Positions 21,098-32,841 of a DNA stretch of 64,000 bases are shown in pieces (positions within the stretch are counted from its first letter, which is position 1; every line of letters begins with the position of its first letter). The notes below the pieces were generated by a model, which was not told the origin of the DNA, ran no database searches, and saw only the letters and a list, made by a program, of their open reading frames with translations. Where the stretch lies: positions 57,922,001-57,986,000 of the forward strand of contig CM060989.1 of assembly GCA_030765065.1 (NCBI GenBank), read 5' to 3'. The position numbers and the translations under genes are program-made. The DNA is from Deroplatys truncata (lineage: Eukaryota > Arthropoda > Insecta > Mantodea > Mantidae).

Positions 21098-21592
21098 GTA
21101 TGTATACGTTAGCAATGCCTATGATACAAGAATTAAAATATATCGTCTTCAGAATACAGATTATTATTTATTAATATTGTTGTTGTTATTGCTCTTGTAA
21201 TCCATCTAAAAATTGGAACTGAAAAGTACAAACGCGATATCCTGGGCAGACATAGTCCCTGCCAGCAGTAATGCATATTTCTGCTTAAAATTGCACGTGT
21301 GTGTGAAATAGGGCTAGAAGACGCTCAGGAGGTGTTAAAATGACCTTAAAAGGTTTACGTGAAAGCCAATCCGTATCACAAGCATATTACACAGAAAGGT
21401 AGAGAGGAGAGGTCTGTTCTTTACAGACTAACTGAGCGTTTATACATAAGCTAAATGTACGCAGTTTTGCGATGCTAAAGGCCCATATTTAGCGAGTAAA
21501 TAATTATGTGATAATAAAAAAACACGGGGTTGTTTTTGCGTTTTGTTAAAAGCATACATTTTGAACAGTTGTAAGCACAAGAATATAGCACT

Positions 21593-21628
<36 letters not shown>

Positions 21629-22812
21629 CCCTTAAAAACCTATATCAACTTACAAACCTGGAAACATTTTCAAACATCTCAAACTATTTTAAAAGCGTCG
21701 AAAGAGATTGCTCAATGTAATGGCTGAAACAGTTCCAAAGTGATAATGTTTTATTATTCTATTAACAGTTTGAAGCATAAAAGTATAGAAAACAACTTGA
21801 GTAATAAGCATTAGGATGTATCGTAAGGCTATGCAACAAATAACGCTTAGCCTGTTTACCACTAGCAGCAGTCAAGAGAATGAGTGACAAGCTTCCCTGT
21901 TCTGTTAAACTTTCACTCCTGCCATCAGATAGTATTGAGGAAACTATTTGCCTACGCGTAGGTTGTCCCGCGGGAAACCTACCTGCCGGGGCAAGCAGGC
22001 GCAGGCAATACAAATCGCAATAATGTAAACCTCTACTCTCCGGCCGACAAGAAACCTTTGGCCTGGGGAAATTGCATTTGAATTGAAATATTAACCGTAA
22101 AAATAATAATTAGTAATTACGTAGGAAGTGCAAATGTACTGTCCATAAAATACCTTTAAAAATGAGCGACTGTGGCTGCGTTGAAGTTTGAAGTTTCAGC
22201 TCTTCTGTTTTCGCCAATTAGACACTAGTCTCTCGTCGCTACCCAAATGGAACTTTTGTTATTAATTGTAGCAGTGCTTTAACGAAGTTCTTACAGTTTT
22301 ATTGTGTTATTCAAAGTGCGGTAATTTATACAAGCTTTTAGTATTGTATGCAATATTACACCTTAGTTCTTTTCGTGATGAATGGTCGACAAATTGTAAG
22401 TACAAGATAAAGGCTGGATAAAGAGAGGATGAATTTTCAGGTGTAAAGTGTGCAAGCTTTCATTTACATTAAAGTATGGCGTTAAATATCAAGACAGTGA
22501 TAACAAGATTGATGCAAGGCAAAGAGAAAAACACAATATCTGGGTATCTTTTTAATAAAGCTACGGCACCTAATATGCATGTTAATAATACGACATATAA
22601 GTAACACGCGTGTAGAAAGGGTATTTATTGACATGGGTGATTTCTGGACAGATGATAGGAACAGAATGTCAAAAGAACTAGTGAAAGAGGAAATTTATAT
22701 TAAAACTGTCAAGAATTCTACGAAACAACCCGGAAAACAAAAGGCTTCTGGAATCTGCAATCACCTCCAAGAAATACGAATTTGAAGGTAGGTCTACAAC
22801 TGTTCTTAATAC
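21098..22812. other. Unassigned region
   Basis: 1.7 kb with no recognised repeat apart from (TAA)n at about 21593-21626. 21830-22020 has higher GC and CpG. Its minus strand has an open frame (SLTEQGSLSLILLTAASGKQ in part) that I cannot assign, and it might be a host exon or an unknown repeat. 22140-22800 is plain sequence with a short plus-strand frame at 22579-22785 of no known kind. Confidence 0.35.
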
Positions 22813-22867
22813 ACGAGGGCTGTCCCAGAAGTACTCGACCTAGCAAGCAAACACAAAACTTTTGGGA
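22813..22867 (+). mobile_element. Possible mariner terminal-repeat remnant
   Basis: ACGAGGGCTGTCCCAGAAGT followed by ACTCGACC resembles the ends of mariner-like elements, which commonly begin GAGGGnTGTCC. Only this end is present, and an FA copy follows directly. Confidence 0.4.
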
Positions 22868-22886
22868 AAAAACATTTTTGGAAACA

Positions 22887-22928
<42 letters not shown>

Positions 22929-23653
22929 TGTCTGTCTGTCTGTCTATCTGTCTGTGAACAGCATAACTCAGAAACGAACAGTCGGATAAACACCAAACTT
23001 GGTATTTAGGTTCAGTATCTTCCAGAGATGCGACACGAAGGTTTTCAAGAAAATCTCCCCACCCCAGATTACCCTTTACATGGAACATTTTTCGAAACTT
23101 TTAATTTTCTCAAAAATGCTATAACGATTTTGATTAAAACATCATATGTTTAAGATATTTTCATGACAAATGAAATGTATATCTCGAATTTTCTGGGAAT
23201 GTCTCCAAAAGTATTCTTCATTGTGAACGACGTTTGCATAACTGGTAAACCATAAGAGATAGACAAAATTTTACTACACAAAAAATGTAGATCGCGTTAA
23301 AATACATAATTTATGTCATATACATTTCTTTTGTTGAGTGAAGCGTTTGCGAGATATTGCTTCTTATTCCCTTAAATTTTCCAATACTTATACTTTTTCT
23401 CAAATTCGTTATTCATTTTTTTATGTCCTGGACATGCAAAGAGAATGGAATGCGCCACATAGCAACCAGCGTTAAAATATTTGACTATCGCTTAAAACCT
23501 ACCATATTCCCTTGCATCTACAAGAAAATTATCAATAAGATTGACATCTCGATATCTCGATTAACATGAAGCATATGGAGAATAAGCGTTTGTAAAAATA
23601 GTTTGTACAAGAGTAGGGAAAGTCATGTGAGTGTAACACATCAGATTTTTTTT
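22868..23653 (-). mobile_element. FA repeat, right end missing
   Basis: It starts inside FA at AAACATTTTTGGAAACATGT, carries an expanded GT block (about 22890-22945) and runs to the FA left end, ACACATCAGATTTTTTTT at 23653. An FA fragment in the other orientation adjoins it. Confidence 0.8.
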
Positions 23654-24141
23654 CCATCTACTTCATTTTAATCCAGATAAATCTTTGCAGAAATAGCTAC
23701 ATTACACATTTCGTTATAGTCACGAGTAAAAGAGAATAACGATAGTTTAAATGTTTAAGAACTAGACGCTATATGCTGGCCTTAAAATTCCATACTCTTT
23801 CCACGCAATCGCGAGAAACAATTGAAAAACAACAGGGCTTTAAAAGAATCACATAGCATTAAACAATTCTAACCATTAATAACAAATATCTCAGAAATAG
23901 CTCATGCCACAAAAATTTCGTTTGAAATAAATTCTGTGTTTTAAAGAGATTTGTAATTTCTGTGAGTATACTTTCGTCTATCGCTTAAGGTTTACCAGCT
24001 ATACAAGATTATATAAAATTCCTTCCTAATAAAGAGGACTTCACTGGCTACTTCCAGATAATTCAAGATTGTTTTATTCGAATTTTTGGATTAAATGCAA
24101 TACTTACCCTACCTACTATAATTATATGCTAGAGAAAGCAA
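23654..24141 (+). mobile_element. FA repeat, diverged fragment
   Basis: It enters FA at CATCTACTTCATTTTAATCC, continues through AAATATCTCAGAAATAGCTC and TTTACCAGCTATACAAG, and ends at a decayed right terminus (ATATGCTAGAGAAAGCAAAA). It belongs to the older FA subgroup seen at 5437 and 36985. Confidence 0.65.
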
Positions 24142-24154
24142 AAAGAAAAGGAAA

Positions 24155-24956
24155 AAAGAAAAAATACATTCGCATGACTTTCTCTACTCACTCTTCTACA
24201 TACACTAATCTTACATAAGTTTATTATTATAGCTACTTCTTATTAATCCGGATAAATTTTCGATTCACATTTACAATTCGTTATAGGATGCAATAGGTAA
24301 AGCTAAGGCAGATTTTTAGAGCGTGAGCGTAACTATTTGAAAATTCAAACTAATAGGGAGTAAAATTGACACTGAGTTTTATTTATGGACGCTCTTTAAC
24401 TGCTGTGGTTCTTAGCGTTCCATTCTATATTGGGCGTGAAAGACCGGTAATTTTGCTCAGAGGCCTCTTTATCAGGCTTGAGGTTCTTTTACGTGCAGTA
24501 AATGTACGGCATAAAATAAAATAAATTTAATTCCTTTCCGAAGAAAGCCATGCTAAGGATTTTTACGCCCGAAAGAAGTCCAACGCCCTCCGCCGGGTCT
24601 GAACCCGCGACCTCGGGAACTAGAAGCTAGCAAGGTAACCACTACAATATGTGTGTGTAAGATTTTGTCCATATCTTACGGTTTACCAATTACTATACAA
24701 ATAATTTAAATGAAGAGGAGCTCAAAGCCTATTCCCAGAAAATTCAAACTATGCATTTCATGTCATGAAAATATCTTAAACACATAGTATTTTAATCAAA
24801 ATTGTTAAAACCAGTTTTTATAAAATCAAAGTTTTCGAAAAATTATCCATATAAAGAGTCGTTTGGAGTGGGGGGATTTTCTTGAAAATTTTCGTGTTGT
24901 ATCCTTTGAAGATCTGAACTTAGTTACCAAGTTTGGTATTCAACCGACTTTTTGTT
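24155..24956 (+). mobile_element. FA repeat, old copy split by a SINE
   Basis: Left-end words (ATTCGCATGACTTTCTCTAC) start near 24165. FA sequence stops near 24370, where an S1 SINE occupies 24381-24650, and resumes with TTACGGTTTACCAATTAC through TCAACCGACTTTTTG near 24955. The right terminus is lost against the next FA copy. Confidence 0.65.
24381..24650 (-). mobile_element. SINE S1 inside an FA copy
   Basis: The minus strand gives head to tail: a tRNA-like head with GGTTACCTTGCTAGCTTC and CGCGGGTTCAGACCC, the body CATGGCTTTCTTCGGAAAG, then GGTCTTTCACGCCCAATAT and AGAGCGTCCATAAAT. About 25 bp of the body is rearranged near 24505-24530 (AATAAAATAAATTTAATTCC replaces the usual text). Confidence 0.75.
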
Positions 24957-25824
24957 TTTACTTTCTCTACTACGTATAGTAAGTAGGGGAAGTATTGCAT
25001 TCCACCCAAAAATTCGATACCGAGATTTCACCGGAAATACATGTTTTGAGACCTCCTGAATCCAAAAAAAGCATTTTTGGAAACATGTCCGTGTGTGTGT
25101 CTGTCTGTGTGTCTGTGTGTCTGTGAACAGCATAACTCAAAAACGAACAGTCGGATAAACATCAAACTTGGTATTTAGGTTCAGTATCTTCCAGAGATGC
25201 GACACGAAGGTTTTAAAGAAAATTCCCCCACCCCAGACTACCCTTTACATGGAACATTTTTCGAAAATTTTAATTTTCTTAAAAATGGCTCTAACGATTT
25301 TGATTAAAATATCATATGTTTAAGGTAATGTCATGAGAAATGAAATGTATATCTCGAATTTTCTGGGAATGTCTCCAAAAGTATTCTTCGTTATGAACGA
25401 CTTTTTCATAACTGGTAAACCATAAGAGATAGACAAAAGTTTACTGCACAAAAAATGTAGATCGCGTTAAAATACACAATTTATGTCATATACATTTCTT
25501 TTGTTGAGTGAACCGTTTTCGAGATATTGCTTGTTATTCCCTTAAATTTTCCAATACTTATACTTTTTCTCAAATTCGTTATTCATTTTTTTATGTCCTG
25601 GACATGCAAAGAGAATGGAATGCGCCACATAGCAACCAGCGTTAAAATATTTGACTATCGCTTAAAACTTACCATATTCCCCTTGCATCTACAAGAAAAT
25701 TATCAATAAGATTGACATCTCGATATCTCGATTAACATAAAGCATATGGAGAATAGGCGTTTGTAAAATTAGATTGTACAAGAGTAGAGAAAGTCATGTG
25801 AGTGTAACACATCAGATTTTTTTT
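24957..25824 (-). mobile_element. FA repeat, full length
   Basis: It begins TTTTACTTTCTCTACTACGT and ends GTAACACATCAGATTTTTTTT. All segments are present. A second copy of its tail follows head-to-tail (25825-26043). Confidence 0.85.
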
Positions 25825-26043
25825 ATGTCCTGGACATGCAAAGAGAATGTTATGCAACCAACGTTAAAATATTTGACTATCGCTTAAAATCTAGCATATT
25901 CCCCTTGCATCTACATGTACATTACCAATAAGATTGACATCTCGATATCTCGATTAACATGAAGCATATGGAGAATAAGCGTTTGTAAAAATTGTTTGTG
26001 CAAGAGTAGGGAAAGTCATGTGAGTGTAACACATCAGATTTTT
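25825..26043 (-). repeat. FA tail unit, extra copy
   Basis: About 219 bp beginning ATGTCCTGGACATGCAAAG, exactly where the FA tail starts after its internal oligo-T joint, and ending ACACATCAGATTTTTT. It duplicates only the tail of the preceding FA copy. Confidence 0.8.
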
Positions 26044-26636
26044 TCTGATTGAATACAGATATTTTCAAGCTTACTGTTGCTCTAATATCGCCGTCTTTGC
26101 ATACATCCATAGAAGCTCAAATATGCAGGTTACTGTCAACAAAGTGACAAATGACTGGAGCCATTAATCGATTTACCTCTATCGAGATAGTTGACGACGT
26201 GTCATACCATTGTTACCTATGCTCCGCCCGCTATAAGCATACTCGGGCATGCGTTTTGTGTGAACGAATCCCGTTTTGAACAGCATAACAATGGGGTTTT
26301 ACTGCCACGCCCCTGGCCAATGAAAATGGGAGTAAGTAGTTTGAAGATCAGAGTCTTTACCGGCGACATTCGATCTACACGAAACTTCAGACATATTGAG
26401 GTAGGATTTGAACCATTTTGGTTTTTATAATGCGTGGATATTGTAGAAAAGTGTTAGTAATAACCTGTGATTATTTTTGTAAGTGTACAATTTTTACTTC
26501 TTTCGTTCAATTACCTTTGTTTTGGTGTTTTATGATAGGGATAATGTATTTGAAATGTATTCATAAGTGTTGTTTTTCATTTCACATTGTGGTATTTTTC
26601 TTAACGACGAGAGCTAATTATGTATTTCAAAATACC
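26044..26636. other. Unassigned region
   Basis: About 600 bp of lower repeat content. 26205-26420 has moderate GC with CCAATG and an 80-codon plus-strand frame of no recognised family. It could be a host exon or promoter, but no splice borders or domain support that. Confidence 0.3.
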
Positions 26637-26732
26637 AGGGGCGTCCAATAAGTAAGCTTCCCTATTTTATAAAAAACATTACACACAATTGATCATGATG
26701 AATTACTTTTATGTATATTTACAATCCTTCTG

Positions 26733-27014
26733 TTACTTTTCTACATAGTCAACATGTTTATCAAAGATATTTTGGAGACGTGACACAAGTTTTTCCAAGC
26801 CGGTGCTGTACCAGGTCGGGTCCTTAGCTCGCAACCAGCTGTTCACTGATTTGACTTCATCATCGGTGTTAAAAGTGCTTACCTTTGAGTTGGAGGAACA
26901 TGCGAAAATCACTTGGGACAAGCTCCGGTGAATACGGAGGATACAAGAAAACTTCCAAGTTGAATCTTGACCCAGGCGGAGCTCAGAAGATTCAACTGGG
27001 AAGTTTTCTCGCAT
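26733..27014 (-). pseudogene. Mariner transposase C-terminus, copy 1
   Basis: The last part reads VKSVNSWLRAKDPTWYSTGL then EKLVSRLQNIFDKHVDYVEK and stops. The ..LEKLV.R....GDYVEK ending is typical of mariner transposases and SETMAR-type domains. The frame enters from the inner palindrome (MRENFPVESSELRLGQDSTW), which is not transposase in this orientation. No catalytic residues are included. Confidence 0.7.
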
Positions 27015-27269
27015 CCTCCATATTCACCAGATCTTTTCACAAGTGATTTTCACATGTTCCCTGACTCAAAGATCATCATGGAGGTAAGCACTTTAACACC
27101 GTGACGAAGATCAATCAGAAGTGAACAGCTGGTTACGAGCACAGGACCCGACTTCTGGTTCACTTCTGATTCATCTTCGTCACGGTGTTAAAGTGCTTCC
27201 CTCCAAGATAACCTTTGAGTCAGAGAACATGTGAAAATCACTTGGAAAAAGATCTGGTGAATATGGAGG

Positions 27270-27533
27270 ATGCGAGAAAACTTCCCAGTTGAATCTTCTG
27301 AGCTCCGTCTGGGTCAAGATTCAACTTGGAAGTTTTCTCGTATCCTCCGTATTCACCGGAGCTTGCCCCAAGTGATTTTCACGTGTTCCTCCAACTCTAA
27401 GGTAAGCACTTTTAACACCGATGATGAAGTCAAATCAGTGAACAGCTGGTTGCGAGCACAGGATCCGGTCTGGTACAAAACTGGCTTGGAAAAACTTGTC
27501 ACGTCCCCAAAAATGCTTGGAAAAACATGTTGA
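27270..27533 (+). pseudogene. Mariner transposase C-terminus, copy 2
   Basis: Mirror partner of 26733-27014. It shares VKSVNSWLRAQDPVWYKTGL but ends differently after a change (LVTSPKMLGKTC). The closing DYVEK residues lie in another frame near 27530. The two copies are about 90 percent alike. Confidence 0.7.
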
Positions 27534-27646
27534 CTATGTAGAAAAGTAACAGATGGATTGTATAATATAAATAAAATTAATTCAACATGATCAATTGTGT
27601 GTAATGTTTAATAAAACAGGGAAACTCACTTATTGGACAACCCTCG

Positions 27647-28367
27647 TAGTTATTTACAAAATATTTAGTTTATGATATGTATACCAAATTTCCCATCAAC
27701 TCCTCTAAGTAAAAATGAATAGAATAAGAGTTGAGACCACAATTGATTTGCTTCTAGTCTATGTTGGGCGACGTTGCATGGTTGTACAAGATACGAGTAT
27801 CTATCAAGAACTGTGAAAAAACATACCTGCTGAAATGTTTGAAGGGGTAACCTAGAAATATGGTGTTTTGTGGATATGTATCTGTATTATTAAGAATTAT
27901 TCGGACTTAATATACCTACACTTAACACACAAATATATCCATAATTACTTTATTATATATTTCATATATGTTATAACACAAATTAGCACCGTAGATAACA
28001 TATTTTGAAGCATTTGTCACAATTATTTACACCTGTGTTCATTATAACTAAGGTTACACATATGCATCCCACCTGGGGCCATTGTTTCCGCTGCCAACAT
28101 AGCCCAGGGTAAAGGTGAGAAGCTAAACCTCTACATTACTTTCCAGCGTTTTCAAACGTTGGCGACATTGATTTAGTGACATTTAGTCGATTGTTTTACC
28201 GCCTTTTATAGCGTTCATCTCAAAATGGCGTCAATTTATCCTATATAAGTGTCATCACTAAAAAATTTGATGATTTCGTTCGGCCAACATCTAGTGTTTA
28301 ACTCCTTCCCTTTTCATTCTGGAAAAGTGGATTATTGTGGATGCGCTCTGTCTTCGATTTTGTAAGC
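27647..28367. other. Unassigned region
   Basis: About 720 bp of AT-rich sequence with a slightly GC-richer patch at 28060-28150. No repeat family, exon borders or RNA was recognised. Confidence 0.35.
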
Positions 28368-29137
28368 ATTTTTACTTTCTCTACTTACGTATAGTAAGTA
28401 GGGGAAGTATTGTATTCCACCCAAAAATTCGATACCGAGATTTCACCGGATATACATGTTTTGAGACCCCCTGAATCCAAAAAAAGCTTTTTTGGAAACA
28501 TGTCCGTGTGTGTGTCTGTGTGCCTGTCTGTGAACAGCGTAACTCAGAAACGAACAGTCGGATAAACACCAAACTTGGTATTTAGGTTCAGTATCTTCCA
28601 GAGATGCGACACGAAGGATTTCAAGAAAATCCCCCCACCCCAGATTACCCTTTACATGGAACATTTTTAGAAAATTTTAATTTACTCAAAAATGGCCCTA
28701 ACGATTTTGATTAAAATATCATATGTTTAAGATATTTTCATGACAAATAAAATGTATATCTTGAATTTCCTGGGAATGTCTCCAAAAGTGTTCTTCATTG
28801 TGAACGACTTTTACATAACTGGTAAACTATAAGAGATACACAAAATGTTACTAAACAAAAAATGTAGATCGCGTTAAAATACACAATTTATGTCATATAC
28901 ATTTTTTTGGTTGGGTGAACCAATTTCGAGATATTGCTTGTTATTCCCTTAAATTTTTCAATACTTATTTTCTCAAATGGGAATTCGTTATTCATTTTTA
29001 CTTTCTCTACTACATATAGTAAGTAGGGGAAGTATTGTATTCCACCCAAAAATTCGATACCGAGATTTCACCGGAAATACATGTTTTGAGACTCCCTGAA
29101 TCAAAAAAAGCATTTTTGGAAACATGTCCATGTATGT

Positions 29138-29180
<43 letters not shown>

Positions 29181-29643
29181 TGTGAACAGCATAACTCGGA
29201 AACGAACAGTCAGATAAACACCAAACTTCGTATTTAGGTTCAGTATCTTCCAGAGATGCGACATGAAGGTTTTCAAGAAAATAGCCCACCCCAGATTACC
29301 CTCTACATGGAACATTTTTCGAAAATTTTAATTTTCTCAAAAATGGCTCTAACGATTTTGATTAAAATATCATATGTTTAAGATATTTTCATGAGAAATA
29401 AAATGTATATCTCGAATTTTCTGGGAATGTCTCCAAAAGTATTCTTCATTGTGAACGAGTTTTGCATAACTGGTAAACCATAAGAGATAGACAAAATTTT
29501 ACTACACAAAAAATGTAGATCGCGTTAAAATACACAATTTATGTCATATACATTTCTTTTGTTGAGTGAACCGTTTTCGAGATATTGCATGTTATTCCCT
29601 TAAATTTTCCAATAGTTATACATTTTCTCAAATTCGTTATTCA

Positions 29644-30528
29644 TTTTACTTTCTCTACTACGTATAGTAAGTAGGGGAAGTATTGTATTCTACCCAAAAA
29701 TTCGATACCGAGATTTCACCGGAAATACATGTTTTGAGACTCACTGAATCCAAAAAAAGCATGTTTGGAAACATGTCCGTGTGTGTGTCTGTCTGTGTGT
29801 CTGTGGGTCTGTGTCTGTGTGTCTCTGAACAGCATAACTCAGAAACGAACAGTCGTATAAACACCAAACTTGGTATTTAGGTTCAGTATCTTCCAGAGAT
29901 GCGACACGAAGGTTTTCAAGAAAATCCCCCACCCCAGACTACCCTTTACATGGAACATTTTTCGAAAATTTTAATTTTCTCAAAAATGGCTCTAACGATT
30001 TTGATTAAAATATTATATGTTTAAGATACTTTTATGACAAATGAAATGTATATCTTGAATTTTCTGGGAATGTCTCCAAAAGTATTCTTCATTGTGAACG
30101 ACTTTTGCATAACTGGTAAACCATAAGAGATAGACAAAATTTTACTACACAAAAAATGTAGATCGCGTTAAAATACACAATTTATGTCATACACATTTCT
30201 TTTGTTGAGTGAACCGTTTTCGAGATATTACTTGTTATTCCCTTAAATTTTCCAATACTTATACTTTTTCTCAAATTCGTTATTCATTTTCTTTATGTCC
30301 TGGACATGCAAAGAGAATGGAATGCGCCACATAGCAACCAGCTTTAAAATATTTGACTATCACTTAAAATCTAGCATATTCCTCTTGCATCTACATGAAC
30401 ATTATCAATAAGATTGACATCTCGATATCTCGATTAACATGAAGCATATGGAGAATAAGCGTTTGTAAAAATAGTTTGTACAAGAGTAGAGGAAGTCATG
30501 TGAGTGCAACACATCAGATTTTTTTTTA
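29644..30528 (-). mobile_element. FA repeat, full-length unit of the array
   Basis: Head and tail are both present, from TTTACTTTCTCTACTACGTA to CAACACATCAGATTTTTTTT. The GT block is CCGTGTGTGTGTCTGTCTGT plus further TCTG variants. It is followed directly by two extra tails. Confidence 0.85.
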
Positions 30529-30757
30529 TGTCCTGTACATGCAAAGAGAATGGAATGCGCCGCATAGCAACCAGCGTTAAAATATTTGACTATCGCTTAA
30601 AAGCTACCATATTCCCCTTGCATCTACAAGAAAATTACCAATAAGATTGACATCTCGATATCTCGATTAACATGAAGCATATGGAGAATAGGCGTTTGTA
30701 AAAATAGATTGTACAAGAGTAGAGAAAGTCATGTGAGTGTAACACATCAGATTTTTT

Positions 30758-31038
30758 TGTCTTGGATATGCAAAGAGTTATAATCTGTGGCAAAGGGAAT
30801 GGTGCTGCACCTAGCAACCAGCTATTAAGAGATATGTATGTGCTTAAAGGCTACTGTTTTTCTATATTGCCCTTGTAAATATATTTTCCCCTTACATCTA
30901 CAAGAAAATTAGCAATAAGATAGAGTCTGCAAATGTTTATCTCGATTAACATGAAGTAGATGGAGAATAAGCGTTTGTAAAAATAGTTTGTACAAGAGTA
31001 GAGAAAGTCATGTGAGTGTAACACATCAGATTTTTTTT
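30758..31038 (-). repeat. Variant FA tail unit
   Basis: 280 bp, longer than the usual tail of about 220 bp, with extra text such as CTGTGGCAAAGGGAATGG and CCTTGTAAATATATTTTCCC. The same variant tail is found in the FA copy at 58983-59878, so at least two FA subfamilies exist. Confidence 0.75.
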
Positions 31039-31114
31039 ATTCATCCGTTATTAAGAAAAGTCGGGGATGTACGAAATTACAATTATAAGTGGTAAAGGCG
31101 AGGATTCATTTTAT

Positions 31115-31970
31115 TTTTACTTTCTCTACTACATATAGTAAGTAGGGGAAGTATTGTATTCCACCCAAAAATTAGATACCGAGATTTCACCGGAAATATA
31201 TGTTTTGAGGTGCACTGAATGCACGTAAAGCATTTTTGGAAACATGTCCGTGTGTGTGTGTGTGTGTGTGGATGTGTGTGTAACAGCATAATTCAGAAAC
31301 GAATAGTCGGATAAACAGCAAACTTGGTATTTAGGTTCAGTATCTTCCAGAGATGCGACACGAAGGTTTTCAAGAAATTCCCCCCACCACAGATTACCCT
31401 TTACATGGCACATTTTCGAAAATTTTAATGTTCTCAAAAATGGCTCTAACGATTTTGAATAAAATACCATATGTTTAAGACATTTTTATGGCAAATGAAT
31501 TGTATATCTCGAATTTTCTGAGAATGTCTCCAAAAGTATTCTTCATTGTGAAGGACTTTTGCATAACTGGTAAACCATAAGAGATAGACAAAATTTTACA
31601 ACACAAAAAATATAGATCGCTTTAAAATACACAATTTATGTCATATACATTTTTTTTTTGTTGAGTGAACCATTTTCGAGATATTGCTTGTTATTCCCTT
31701 AAATTTTCCAATAATTTTTCTCAAATGGGAATTCGTTATTCATTTTTTTCATGTCTTGGACATGCAAAGAGAATAGAATACTCCACATAGCAACCAGCTC
31801 TTAAAATATTTGACTATCGCTTAAAGCCTACCAATCCCCTTGCATCTACAAGGAAATTAGCAATAAGATTAACATCTCGATTAACATGAAGAATCTGGAG
31901 AATAAGCGTTTGTAAAAATAATTTGTACAAGAGTAGAGAAAGTCATGTGGGTGTAACACATAAGATTTTT
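31115..31970 (-). mobile_element. FA repeat, full-length, end of the array
   Basis: It begins TTTTTACTTTCTCTACTACA and ends TGTAACACATAAGATTTTT. It has a pure GT block (about 31250-31270). It is separated from the rest of the array by about 80 bp of other sequence. Confidence 0.8.
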
Positions 31971-32245
31971 CTAAATAATTTCACAATAATTTCACAAAGA
32001 ACGGGGAGAGCGAAATAAAATTAGTTAATTCTTCATTCGAATTTAAAAAGCTACCCGTGCAACGTCAGGCAGCGAGATAGTTATATGAAAATTTTATTTA
32101 AACCTCTAGTGGCCTTAACTCTTTATATTAGAAACTTTGCTTTAAATATTCACATGAAAAACACTAAAATTTGCCATCATTTCCTCTAATTATAGTTGAT
32201 ATATTGTAGTATAGCTGATATATTATAATTGTGTTTATTTATTTA
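31971..32245. other. Unassigned AT-rich sequence
   Basis: A short spacer between FA and a SINE. Nothing was recognised beyond TATATTGTAGTA-like AT repeats. Confidence 0.35.
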
Positions 32246-32745
32246 CTGAGTGGGCTGGCTCAGACGGTAAGGGGATGTCGTGAGTTTGATTCCCGTGGCC
32301 GACCTTCCTTACTCATGGGTATTTTCGGGGGTTTTCCCGGGTCGGCAGGGGAATGCTGGTAAGGATCACTACATCCCTCGAATTTCCTGTCCCTGCATTT
32401 CATCTGCTTGGTTTCTTTTAGGGTTGCAAGTGTCGGCAGGAGGTCTCGGCATTTGCATGGCAGGGGAAAAAGATGCTCTGAGTAAACCTTCGTCCCATGG
32501 ACTGCGAGCGGTCTCCGGGTCCCGGACCCCCCATGGGATGTGTCAGTCCACAGGGGGGAGGGGCCAGCTGCACCAGTCAGCACCGGGGAGTTCAAATCTG
32601 TAAATTGTAGAGACCCTGCCATCTGCCTGTCGTGCCTCCTGGTCCGGCCGCCCTGTGTCTCCTCTCACCTCATCGAGCCCTTCTGAGGGGCAGGCACAAA
32701 ATACCTGCGTAGCCCCTCTCCGCTTCTAGTCCTATCCTATTTATT
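32246..32745 (+). mobile_element. tRNA-derived SINE, family S2
   Basis: The head has TGGCTCAGACGGTAAGG (A-box) and GAGTTTGATTCCCG (B-box). It is followed by a core GTATTTTCGGGGGTTTTCCC and GGGTCGGCAGGG, then a GC-rich body of about 300 bp and an AT-rich end (TATTTATTTATTTTATT). The same core occurs at 53427-53705 and in the locus at 46893-47740. The ORFs over it on both strands reflect GC content only. Confidence 0.75.
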
Positions 32746-32841
32746 TATTTTATTAAATGTTGAGACTTTAGTACATTTATTGCGCTCCTTGTAACACGCA
32801 CATGTATATAATACGTTAGCAAATACTGTAACCAATACGTA

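Larger units (their letters stand above)
26637..27646. mobile_element. Mariner-derived foldback element (nested palindrome)
   Basis: The outer ends are inverted: GGCGTCCAATAAGTAAGCTT at the left, and reversed at the right GGTTGTCCAATAAGTGAGTT. Both lead to ACACACAATTGATCATG. Each outer half carries the same transposase C-terminus. The inner halves (about 26990-27150 and 27150-27290) are again reverse-complement copies of part of those sequences. The locus is therefore a palindrome about 27140 made of four related segments in alternating orientation. No complete transposase is present. Confidence 0.8.
28368..31970 (-). repeat. Tandem array of FA heads and tails
   Basis: All units are in one orientation. 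They are: head 28368-28994, head 28995-29643, head plus tail 29644-30528, tail 30529-30757, longer variant tail 30758-31038, an 80 bp spacer, and head plus tail 31115-31970. Every junction falls in an oligo-T stretch, either ..TTATTCATTTTT/ACTTTCTC or ..CATCAGATTTTTTTT/ATGTCCTGG. Small head-frame peptides with Cys-Val or Thr-His runs are repeat artefacts. Confidence 0.85.

Noticed and set aside
28368-31970. CRISPR array
   Set aside because: The repeats are hundreds of bases long, AT-rich and modular, in a eukaryotic context, with no regular short repeats and spacers.
32260-32622. Proteins of 107-120 codons on both strands
   Set aside because: They coincide with a GC-rich SINE body with no coding signal.
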